This document shows, piece after piece, positions 36,311 through 47,300 of a stretch of 64,000 nucleotides of DNA. Each line of letters starts with the position of its first letter. The first letter of the stretch is position 1. Origin of the DNA: Dreissena polymorpha (lineage: Eukaryota > Mollusca > Bivalvia > Myida > Dreissenidae); contig NC_068369.1 of NCBI RefSeq assembly GCF_020536995.1, positions 18,393,921 to 18,457,920 of the forward strand, read 5' to 3'. A program made the position numbers and the translations under genes. Under the pieces are notes generated by a model. It did no database searches. It worked only from the letters and a program-made list of their open reading frames with translations, and was not told the DNA's origin.

Positions 36311-36821
36311 CAGTGATTTTTTTTGCTCAAATTTACAGCCGAATTTCGGCTGCTTCCCAATCGCAAAAATACACGTTTTTTCCCCAAATTCTGACCAAAA
36401 TTTCCGAAAAAAAGCCCAACTTAAAAAAAAAAAAAAAAAAATTTTTTTTTTTTTTTTTTAGAAAGAAGTCTCATATAACTTAATTATGATTTCTTAAATC
36501 TAGGTCTCAACTTTATTTATAAACATTTTACAAAATATATAACTTGAATTTAGTCATTTTTGTCCATAAATCATTCCCAAACTTGCCACTTTTATTGATT
36601 AAAAAAAAACAATTTGACCAGACTTCTTTTCTAGAAAACTCCCTGAACTTGCACTTAAAAACAATATCGTTTCTGTTACTTATAATCCTATTTATAATGC
36701 TTAATTTTTCCCAATTTCATGGTTTATCGCGCTATTTTTCCCAATTTCACGGTTTATCGCGCTAATTTTCCCAATTCAAAAAGCACAGGCTGTAACAAAT
36801 TATAGCAAAATAAAATCACTG
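36311..36821. mobile_element. hAT-like miniature element
   Basis: Bounded by CAGTGATTTT and AAAATCACTG, a 10-bp terminal inverted repeat of the CAGTG type typical of hAT elements. It splits the right arm of the foldback element at a point where the left arm is continuous (ATGCACACATTTG), and CACACA/ACACAT on the two sides suggests a short target duplication. Inside are a run of about 18 A followed by about 20 T and a two-copy TTTATCGCGCTA repeat. Confidence 0.65.
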
Positions 36822-36969
36822 ACACATGTGTTTACGGGTTTTAATTTTATATTTTCTTACATGTTTTGTAAATGTCGATCATCCATTTTCTTGTATATAA
36901 CAGAGAGGCAGCCGAGAATGAACAGAGAGGCAGCATTTTGACAGAGAGGCCACCGATATGCATCTACAC

Positions 36970-38750
36970 ATGATAAAGCATACAATGAAAAAATCGTTCA
37001 ATTCGACTATTTCGTATCTCACAGTTTTACGAAAATCAATAGTGTGAACACATTTTTATAATACATAATATTTTGATTGGGCGGTTTTGTTTTTAATTTG
37101 TACTATATACATATTCTATCAAATGTAAATATATGCCTTGATTGTATCGAAAGCGATTTTCAATGTTCCAGCCCGGATCATACCATTCAAAAATACAAGA
37201 ATTGAAACAGTTCCGTAGCCAGAGTTTTGAAAACGGGGATGCGAATTTTCCCATCAACGATTGTTATTTAGCCACGAAGTGGCGTGGCTGTAGGTGAGGG
37301 AGGGGTTGTCCCCTTCCTACAATCGGGGGTTTGGAGCCCCCTCTCTAGAAAATTTTGAAAATGAAAAGTAAAATCCTGCATTTTGGTGGATTTTAATCTG
37401 AATTCAGAGACTGAAGTTATTGAGCATTTTTTATATGAAAATTCACATTCATTGACATTACTTAGTGACTGATCGGCATGAATATGAAATAACATACAAG
37501 TATTCCCCACTGCCGTTTCTCAATAACCACCTTTTCTGATCAGTCACGGAAATACATTATTTTATACCCGAAGCTAGTATGCGCGCACACACTATGTTTA
37601 CATATGCAACAACACATTGATAGAATATAAAATCAACAATAAGAACGGTATACAATATCATTATTTATTGGAATCTTGATAACGTTGGTGTATTTTACCA
37701 TTCCAAAATTCTACCATTCCTAAATCAAGCAAATTAAAAGGAAAAACTTGACTTTTTCAAAATTGCTCTTAACGTGCTAATATGGTTTTGTACAACAAAC
37801 ACTGATTAACAAAACTGGGTCTTTTTTTAATCTGCATCAAAACTAAACAGAAATAAAAATGTTTTAACTGGTTTCTTGTATTTATTGAAATTATTGTTAA
37901 CAAATTAGTTATCATTTTCCAAACGAACTTCAGAATACAACAATTAAGGCTTCATAAAGACACTTCAAACACAAGCTACTGGTCCTATCGTCTCAAAGCC
38001 CTTATACATGTATATCAGGACGTTATAGACAAAATATGGACTTATTTGTCCGTATATTCAAGATCCGTCACAGTATATGAACATTTAACGTTAACGTCCA
38101 CCTGATCATATATGTTATAACGTTTTAAATTCATCATAACAACTGTATCAGAGTATGGCATATTTCCTAGTGTCAAGTTTGACATAGTTAAAACATTGTG
38201 GACAGTTCTGTATGTGGAGCAGAACAGATGCCATAAGGTATTGGTAAACTAGAAAAAAAACTACATTGCTTTGTAGAAATGATTTGTTTTCTTGCCATAC
38301 AACAACAAAAAATTATCCTGTCTTGAGCATAGCTGATATTTTTTGCATAAACACCTTTAAGGTGATCCGAAATTGGTTGTACGGGGATATAATAAAAGGA
38401 CAACCGTTCACAACGCAGTATGTCGAAAATGCTGTGTACACTCGTTAATTGTTATAAATCGTATTATAATGCAAAATTATTAACCAGTGACTCATTACTC
38501 TTCGGCAATAGTCGACGAGTGTCTTTTGATTTTCGTCATTTTCGGAAGCTGGCATAACATTCCGTTTATAATAATCTAAAATGTTCTCTCTTTCCTGTCG
38601 GTAGCAAATTGAATTCAACATTATTGTAACGCTTAAAGACGAAGACTCACTGGATTCAGGGAAAAGATAAATAATCGTTTTTGCGTTGAATAAAGTTGGG
38701 TGCATCTTATAGTTCAAATATATTTTTACTCGTCAAAAAACATTGGGTGC
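36970..38750. other. intergenic, no gene recognised
   Basis: No coding signal that I can support. Around 37260-37350 a G/C-rich phrase (GGGGTTTGGAGCCCCCTC) stands out from the AT-rich surroundings and may be part of an unnamed repeat. Confidence 0.4.
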
Positions 38751-40095
38751 GAACGCACCCAACGCACCCCCCCCCCGGCTACGGGTATGTGACCCCCCGG
38801 CTACGGGTATGTGAACCCCACTCCCCGGCTACGGGTATGTGAACCCCCCCGGCTACGGGTATGTGAAACCCGACCGGCTACGGGTATGTGAACCCCCCTC
38901 GGCTACGGGTATGTAGCCCCCCCCCACGGCTACGGGTATGTGAACCCCCCCGACTACGGGTATGTGAACCCCCCCCCCGGCTACGGGCATGTGAACCCCC
39001 TATGGGTATGTAAACCCCCGGCTACGGGTATGTGAACCCCCCGGCTACGGGTATGTGAACCCCCCCCCCGGCTACGGGAACCCCCCCGGCCACGGGTACC
39101 ACCCCCGGCTACGGGTATGTGAAATCCCCCCCACGGCTACGGGTATGTGACCCCCCCCCGGCTACGGGTATGTAAACCCCCCCTGACTACGGGTATGTGA
39201 ACCCCCCCCCGGCTACGGGTATGTGAAACCCCCCCCCCGGCTACGGGTATGTGAAACCCCCCCCCCAGCTAAGAGTATGTGTTACCCCCCCCCGGCTACG
39301 GTACCCCCCGGCTACGGGTACTACCCCCCGGCTACGGATACCACCCCCCCCCGGCTACGGGTCTGTGAACCCCCCCCCCCGGCTACGGGTATGTGAACCC
39401 CCCCCCCCCGGCTACGGGTATGTGAAAACCCCCCCCGGCTACGGGTACCCCCCCCCCGGCTACGGGTATGTGAACCCCCGGCTACGGGTATGTGAACCCC
39501 CCCCCCCCGAACACAGGTATATGTGAAACCCACCCCGGCTACGGGTACCCCACCACCGGCTACGGGTACCCCCCCGGCCACGGGTACCCCCCCCCCGGCT
39601 ACGGGTATGTGAACCCCCGGCTACGGGTACCCCCCCCCGGCTACGGGTACCCCCCCCGGCTACGGGTACCCCCCCCCCAGCTACGAGTATGTGAGCCCCC
39701 CCCCCGGCTACGGGTATTGGTACCACCCATGCTACGGTTATGTGCCCCCCCCCCGGCTACGGGTATGTGAACCCCCCTCCCGGCTACGGGTATGTGAAAC
39801 CACCCCCGGCTACGGGTACACCCCCCCCCCCCGACTAAGGGTACCCCCACCCCGGCTACGGGTATGTGAACCCCCCCCCCCCCGGCTACGGGTTCCCCTA
39901 CCGGGTTAAGGTACCCCCCCCCGGCTACGGGTACACCCTCCCGGCTACGGGTATTCCCCCCGGCTACGGGTATGTGAACTCCCCTCCGGCTACGGGTATG
40001 TGAACCCCCCTGGGTATGTGAAACCCCCCCCCCGGGATGTGTGAACCCCCCCCCCCGGGTATGTGAACCCCCCCCCCCCCGGCTACGGGTATGTG
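38751..40095. repeat. C-rich minisatellite, unit CCCCCCGGCTACGGGTATGT
   Basis: About sixty imperfect units of C-run plus GGCTACGGGTATGTGAA, with shorter forms lacking TGTGAA. C-runs vary from 4 to 12. The complementary G-runs could form quadruplex-like structures. Pro/Gly-rich ORFs on both strands are by-products of the repeat. Unit number is prone to assembly error. Confidence 0.95.
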
Positions 40096-41334
40096 AAATG
40101 AAATCGAAAGTTAAACGCCGTGTGAAGTGACCATCGCAAACCAAAACAATAGTCTTGAAACACGTGTATTTTTTAACCAAGTGATTGCAATGTATAAATT
40201 TATGCACTTTTGTCGGTTTATAACGTTAATTCAACTCATGGTAGTTATACTGAACTGACTCAGATTTCATTTGAGACCCAATGCCAATGTCTGCTTTCGC
40301 TTTAGTATCATATTATGATGTCCTTATTTCCAATGCAATATCATCATGTATCAAATTCCATCCCAATTAACGGATATTACTTAACGTTAAACCGACGATT
40401 TGTAACTTTCTATTACTTTAAATACAGATTTTATCAAACAATCACAAATACTATATTTTACTTTCGATTTAAAATCGAAAGTAGACCGTGCAACAACAGT
40501 ATTAAACAAAATTAATTACAACCTATGCTGGAAATTATCATGAAATTTACTGGAAATTATCATGACATTTACATTAAAAAAATAATTGTATAGTTTTATT
40601 GGAAGTATTCGGATTTTAGACTATAAATTAAAGAAACCTTTTAACTTATCGTAATCCGATTTCACACCTGAACATCCGTTAAGTCTGTTAAATGTAACTC
40701 GTACCCAATCTGAAACTCGTACCGTGTGTAGTGATCCGCCGTAGTGGGTTTTTCGTTGTTCGTGATATTTCATATGTTCTATAAATAACTCGACTCAAAA
40801 GGAGAGAAACCTTACTGTGACAAATGGTCCAAAGGAACAAATTCTCAAACAGTGCGAAACAGTACAGCAGCTCGAAACAAGACACACATATACGCATCAA
40901 AGTTGAAACACACAAACAGGAACTAAACTTTATGAATAATACGTAATGTAGACCAAACTAAACATGGAGAAAGGTGCTTAGCCAGGTTGCAGATCACGTG
41001 ACTGTGTGGGGTTCACAATTAAACATTAGTGGAAGTAAACACCGCTTAGTTGTTGTGTTTTTTTTTCAAATAACTTTTTAAAATAATTTTTCTTAAGAAT
41101 TTCAACTTGTGCATAAAAGACGGTTTTAAGCTGCTTATAGCAATGTGAAATACGTAAGAATTGCTTTATTGTATAAGCCTGTGTTCTTGGCCAACAACTG
41201 TATGTTTACAGCATTCATGTACACGGTTTGTTAACAGTTCTGTTGTTGTCGTTTAAATTAACGAAACTACGAAGATTGCTTATATAATGTATACAATACT
41301 TTAAATGTGTATACTCGGCGGAATAGCCTTAGAC
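40096..41334. other. intergenic with a short perfect palindrome
   Basis: Nothing coding seen. At about 40458-40483 ACTTTCGATTT is directly mirrored by AAATCGAAAGT; a close relative lies at 55.27 kb. Confidence 0.45.
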
Positions 41335-41829
41335 ATTAAAGGGGCCTTTTCACAAATTTTGACAGATATTGAAGTTTGTCATTAAATTCTTTGTATTGAT
41401 AAATTTAAACATTGGATCTATAAGTCTCCAGTAAAAAAGCAAGAAAACAATTTTAAAAAAAATGTAACTCTCAAATGGGCTCGAACCACTGACCCCAGGA
41501 GTAAAAGTCTATCGCTTAGACCACTCGGCCATCCGGGCTCATACAATTAGTGTTGTATTTAATACTTAATATAAGCAATCCTCGCAGTATCACAACATAT
41601 AACGACACCAACAGAGCTCTCCAAATTATTCAATCGTTTCGCGTTGCAACGCTTTTTAATTTTCAGGTTTTTAAATCGTCAAAAGATGCATATAATGGAT
41701 ATTTTAGAGCATTTTAAATGGTCAGTATAACTGTTTTCTCACAAATATCATAACTACAACAAAACATTTCGAATCTGAAACAATTTTTTAAATGTCAATC
41801 GACCACAACGTGAAAAGGCCCCTATTAAA
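41335..41829 (-). mobile_element. TIR element with tRNA-like core, near-complete copy
   Basis: AAAGGGGCCTTTTCAC on the left and GTGAAAAGGCCCCTATT on the right bound a 0.49-kb body. The minus strand carries the tRNA-like core GATGGCCGAGTGGTCTAAGC and GGTTCGAGCCC. This is a good reference copy for the family. Confidence 0.9.
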
Positions 41830-42177
41830 GCCTCTATAACGCTCAAAATCAACGAAAATTTCGTACAGTATTTTCTAAAATACAGTTTATACCTTAATAA
41901 TCAGTCTTCCTTATAGATTAACTTAATCGGATGACAAAATGCCAGGAACACCTCGTGTATTTCGGAAATCGAATGGTGCGAATACTTAAACTTTTTGTTT
42001 GACTAAAATTTATTGGGTGTGGATCTGTATTAGAATATCCCTAATAATGAGCTAAGAGAAAGCAAAGAATCATTTTCAATGATGAAATAGCTGAAGAAAA
42101 ACTACCATAGCGTTCAAAGTTCGAAGTGCATGCAAAAATTTCCCCAGGAATGTTGAACATATTCAATTGAATATAGA

Positions 42178-42600
42178 CAGAGGGGGTAATCACGTGATAG
42201 TCAAGATGGCGTCGTCCATGCCGAGACAGTTCTTTTTTGCCGTTTTATATCCTTTATTTTTGTTTGATTTTTAAATGACGCTCACTTTCCAGCCATATCA
42301 GTAAAAATGTGATTAGCGTTTATTTGGTATTTAAATTCGACTTAACTCCCCGTTAATTTTCTTAGTGGAGCCTTAATTAGGTCATCCCGCTAAGAAATTT
42401 CGCAACGAGTAAAGTCAAGATATGCAGCGAATATTACTATGAATTAAACGCCAGTAACCATCTTGATAATATGGCTGGAAAGTGGGCGGAATTAAAAAAA
42501 ACTAATATAAGTAATAAAGGGTATAAAAGGGCGAAAAATACCTGCCTCGGCATGGACGTCGCCATCTTGATAATCACGTGATTACCCCTCTGATAGAGCG
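42178..42600. mobile_element. foldback miniature element with GGGGTAATCACGTGAT ends
   Basis: GAGGGGGTAATCACGTGATA at the left is mirrored by ATCACGTGATTACCCCTCTG at the right, and pairing continues inward through AAGATGGCG and CATGCCGAGACAG to AGCCATAT. Arms are about 120 bp on a 0.42-kb element without coding capacity. Confidence 0.8.
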
Positions 42601-44365
42601 CATGAAACGTTTCGAAGCGTTTATTGATTTTAAATCTGTGTTTAATTCTGTGATGTGGGAAGTTATGGTATATTCGAATGTCAAATGTCACTTATTTAGG
42701 GTGCTGAAAGGGATGTCCGAAACTGCAAAAGCCTGTTTCCACAAAAGCCCTTGATTAACAGATCAGTTTGAGTGTAAAAAAGGTTTAAAGAGGGGTTTTA
42801 AGCCTTTATTCTTCCATTCTCAAAATGTGAAGTTAATACTTAATAATAATCAGTAACAAGCTTATTTTTCCTACATTTACCAAATCTCTTTAATCTAAAC
42901 TCAATCATGCTTCTATATAAAAAAATCTTCGTGTCTTTACTTTTATCTACTAATTATATAAGCAGTAATGAAATATAAAAGAAGACATTGGCTCCTATGA
43001 TAACTGATAACAGGTGGTATAGTCCATTGAATATATAAGTTAACAGTTCAATCAGTGTAGCTGTTTTCTGCACGTGAGGTATCAACACGTCCTTTAAATA
43101 AACAATTGTAAACAAATAATTATAATAATTATATTTAATTATTTGTTTGTCTGATAACAATGTAATGACAAACATGTATGTGCAAGACATTGACATATAT
43201 GTAGATGAAAAACGAAAGTATAATAACACTATGTATGATCAGAAATTATGACAATGGCACATTATTGCCATTGATAGCACGTATTTATAACATTAACGTT
43301 ACACAACCAGATAACATATATTCCATTTCAAACAAATGGTATTTGTTTGTGCCCCTGACCACTTTATTTGATAATATAAAACAAAGCTCATATAACAAGT
43401 ACACGCGGATTTATATGTGAAAACATATGAATAATACTACACACATGTTATAATAAAGTGTGCAAGCATGCGTCACAGCGCTTCATCCCGGAATTTTGCC
43501 TTCAGGTGACATTTAACTGATAGATCAAGACTAGATCTATGAAATTGTGAATTAGCATAAGACCAACAGCACTCGGATAAGTATTGCAAAGGTCAACTAC
43601 AATGAATGTACATAGAAATAATAATCAATCATGTGCAATAACATTGAAACATTTTGCCATACACAATGATTTAGGCCTAGATTGTAAAACATATTTTATA
43701 ATTAAATTATGTAAAATGTCAGATATCGATAAATCCTAATAAATCGTACAAAAAGAACACAACCAATTAACACGATGGTGAGGTAAAAATTACCAACATT
43801 CCAGTAGTATTGGTCTAGTGAATATAGAGACATTTAAAACTTGCGATAATGTACACACTAGAGCAGTATAGATGATTTGACCACCGCTAAAGAAATCAAT
43901 TAAAAATATAATAAACCCTCCTTACAGGGATATTAACACTCATTGCGCAACAACTTTGAATAGTACCATGACTAGTACATGTATATCATATTCTAACGTT
44001 ATCTTCAGATTGCGTTGAAATATTATATTTTACATGATTCTAATGTTATGGTACTTACAATGCCTTACACTCTGACAAGTTTAAATGTCAATATGAGTTG
44101 TACGATAAAATGTTTCTGAACATATTATGTTCCCCAAAATAACTTATATTGGGAAATAACGTACAGTCGTTTCTTTCTATAAAATTAAATGAGGTTAAAA
44201 CCTCATCAGATTTGAGACGATGCACATGCACAAGTAAATCGTATTTCTTGTATATAGGTATATTATTGGTTAGGTATAAAACGTTAATGAAAATGGAATA
44301 GGAACTCAACGCCTATAATAAGGATATATGTTTGCCATTAATCATAGAAACATTATTGTTAATAT
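42601..44365. other. 3' flank of OTU-Mab21 gene 2, nothing recognised
   Basis: AT-rich, stops in all frames, no repeat family that I can name. Confidence 0.45.
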
Positions 44366-47300
44366 TTACATCACCGTACATTGAAACCGAACACCATCAT
44401 CTGTGCCATATTCTTCATCAGGGTCTAATGACCCAGAAATCATTAACTCTGGAAACATGGTTTCTGACAAAGTTGCCGCCGACAAATTTTGTACCATTCG
44501 TGTAGCATTACGCGAAACGAATTTGCTAAATCCAAGTTTGGCTAAAGATTGATATGTTGGTAACAGGGGCCGATATTCTTCTTGTTTCTGTATCTGCATG
44601 CACTTATTGAATAGGCTAACGTGCAGATTACTTAAGCACATTGGGAGAGCTGTAGACAACTGGTATTCCGCTACCGCCTCTTTACTTCCTACGACTTTCG
44701 ACATGCCTGTACTGAACGCAGTGATAATATCATCTTTAGCCGTTTCATCTCGGACAGGAAGCACGATGTCATCACCTGCAAATACGGCATATGTTTCTAG
44801 GTAATATTTAAGTACAGCTATGAAAGCGTCATCTCGTTTAAGCTCCTGCAGCACCTGTGACACAGATTCAGCAAACGTAAGGTTTCCATACTCGATATTA
44901 GCCCCTTTAGGTATGCATGTGTCTACTAAAAGCTCTGTAGCCTTCGGTCCAAATACTTCAGATATGTGGATCCCTTCCCTGTCATGGCAGAGAGCAGATG
45001 AAACTTTCGTGCCCAAACTGAGGTCGATGTACAAAGCAAAGACCCATTGCTTGCATATGTTTGGTCCCGTAAGAACAGACACTGCCACTTGTTCGAGACT
45101 TATCTGTTTTGCGAAAATATTCTCGAGTTCGGCTTGGATGTCTTGAAGTGCTGATAACGCTTTTGTGTATTCGGAGTTCATTATCATCATTTGAATAAGG
45201 TATCCCCAGCAGGGATAAACACAACCAATAAAAGACTGTCCTGCGTTACCTCTGGCAACAAAGTCATCAACGTCATCAATTATCTGATCGAGAACTGGTC
45301 CAATATCTGAACTGGCGATGTTGAGTGTTTCAAGCGCATGGTTCAGCGCTGCAATTGGCCGCGACAAACATTTCTGAAGCTCTGAAGCATATTCACGAAG
45401 AACAGACTCCGAAAGACCGCTCAGCAAGTTTTTCGTACAAATAAAATAATGCGCCAAATATCCAGCGCCGAAAGCTTTTGAAGTATTGTTTAACAGTATC
45501 AGTAGACATTCACCTGATTTGGATGCCCAATCTTTCGTTGGAATATTCTCGCATGCATACAAGAATATGCTTTTAACAACCGAGGAAGACAACCTATATT
45601 GCGACAATGCTTCTTCAACGATTTCTCTGAAAACCAGAAAACAAGCTCGCTGTTCAGTCGACAAAGCTCTTAAAAGCGTTCGTTCGGCTACAGAAAATGA
45701 CAAACACCAACTGGTTTGTGCATCACCGACAGATTTCGTTGGGACATCATCGATTATTTCACAATATTCAGACTGGCTGATATATGGTACAAAATGACAA
45801 CCTGCACTAAATATAGTTTGCACCATATCGGGCATTGGAAACATGCCCGGTCTACTTCTTGAAATCCATTCAACGGCAAATGTGGGCCAGTCGCAAGAAA
45901 ATGCAATAATGCACTTGGATGTTAAACCTGCATATTTTGAGACTTTTAAAATAATCGTCTTAATTTCGTCGTGAAGAACGTCAACTGATAGTTCAAATGT
46001 TTTCAGGTAGACAGTACTATGTGTTTTTTCAAGACGCCATTTCCATAATGAAGGTTGGACAGGTTTCAGCTTGACTGGACCGTCAGATGGGTCGCCACAC
46101 ACTACAAGATCTTTTCGAGACGTTTTCTCATTATCAAACACAGCTTTCGTATCATGAGGAATATACAAAATAGGCATATTTTTTTCTTTAAACTGGTGTC
46201 CACTGTGTGAAGATAAATAGGTCAATGACAAGCTTTGAAAGGCGGTTCCTGAATATGCAGTTGGTATTGCTTCTGAAATGAAGTCGCCTACAATATGGAT
46301 TGCTGCATCTTCCCATGAATTGTACGGAGGTTTGAAAAAGTGAACTAGCGATGGCTTTAAACTTTGCAAATATCCGGACTGTATGATAATCTTTAGCATC
46401 ACATCCAAATGACTAATTGGGAAGATACCATTTCCCTTTGTGGATTCATCTAAGTCCACGTGCTGTTGTTCGTGCTGTGATTCTGTAAATCAAAAGCAAA
46501 ACTTACATTTAAAGCTTTGTGTAAAATGTACTTTTCAAGGGTTACTTCTGTGCGCAACATAAACCGAATAAATTCTACGTTAATAGTCACAACGAAAATG
46601 TGCAAAAAATGTAAGATATTTGAACGAGAATGTACGCTAGTAATTGAATGGAGGATTAGGCAATTGTTATGAATTGGCGATATTAAAACAACGAAAATTT
46701 CAGTAATACTACAGTCTATAAGTTACCAAATTGTAATTAATTCCAATATTTGCAAGCAAAGAAATATCTTACCAAGTTCTTTAAACCAGTCTTTTCTCCG
46801 CAAACTTACATAGTGCGATTCAAGAAGATGGGCTATACGAACGTCACCTTTGATTTCTGAACATATCAATGTGTTTAAATAATGATTTGTAATCTGTTAA
46901 ACTATAAGATGGTTTCAAATACAAACATGAATATGTGCTTCTCTCTCGTGAAAAACAAGTTAGCACTATAATGTCCCGTAAACCTGTTACATAATGCGTA
47001 GATAATAATACATAAAGTTAGGTTTAATAATAACTTTTTTATCAAAAATATCTATTAACTATGTACATAGTGAGCAAACGGACACCAATTTTGTAGGTTA
47101 TACAAAAACAGAAAATCATTGTCAACGTTTTCATAAACTTACGCGAGCAAGACTTAGGCAAAATGGTTGTTTTACGCTGGTCTGCAATTCCGCCATAGAT
47201 TACAATCTCCATTTGCAGAACTTCGGCAATAGCGCTGAAATGTAGAAAAGTAATGGCGTGTATCAGTTAACAAAAACACACACTTAAGTTTGCGACATTC

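Larger units (their letters stand above)
28551..36969. mobile_element. foldback element hosting nested insertions
   Basis: The left arm (28551-29110) and a right arm split into 30560-30740 and 36166-36969 are reverse complements. The outer ends read GCATATCGGTTGCCTCTCTG and CAGAGAGGCCACCGATATGC; GCCTCTCTGT is repeated three times in each end. Inner arm segments share TCTAGTCGTCGATTGAC-type sequence. The loop carries a TTAA-flanked element, and the right arm carries an LTR retrotransposon and a hAT-like miniature element. No transposase was seen. Confidence 0.75.

Noticed and set aside
38445-38717. 90-codon minus-strand ORF with fairly coding-like composition
   Set aside because: No recognised family, no splice partners found nearby and no paralog in the window; left out for lack of support.
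38751-40095. CRISPR-like array
   Set aside because: Units are head-to-tail with no unique spacers, and the setting is a eukaryotic intergenic region.
39251-40207. Pro/Gly/Tyr- and Gly/Arg-rich ORFs on both strands
   Set aside because: They are translations of the C-rich minisatellite; open frames exist on both strands because the unit lacks stops.
41470-41545. Stand-alone tRNA gene
   Set aside because: A and B boxes are present but the acceptor stem does not pair, and the same sequence recurs inside five other element copies, so it is the core of a repeat.
44598-45797. Plus-strand ORFs opposite OTU-Mab21 gene 2
   Set aside because: Shadows of the long minus-strand coding exon; similar shadows occur opposite genes 1 and 3.
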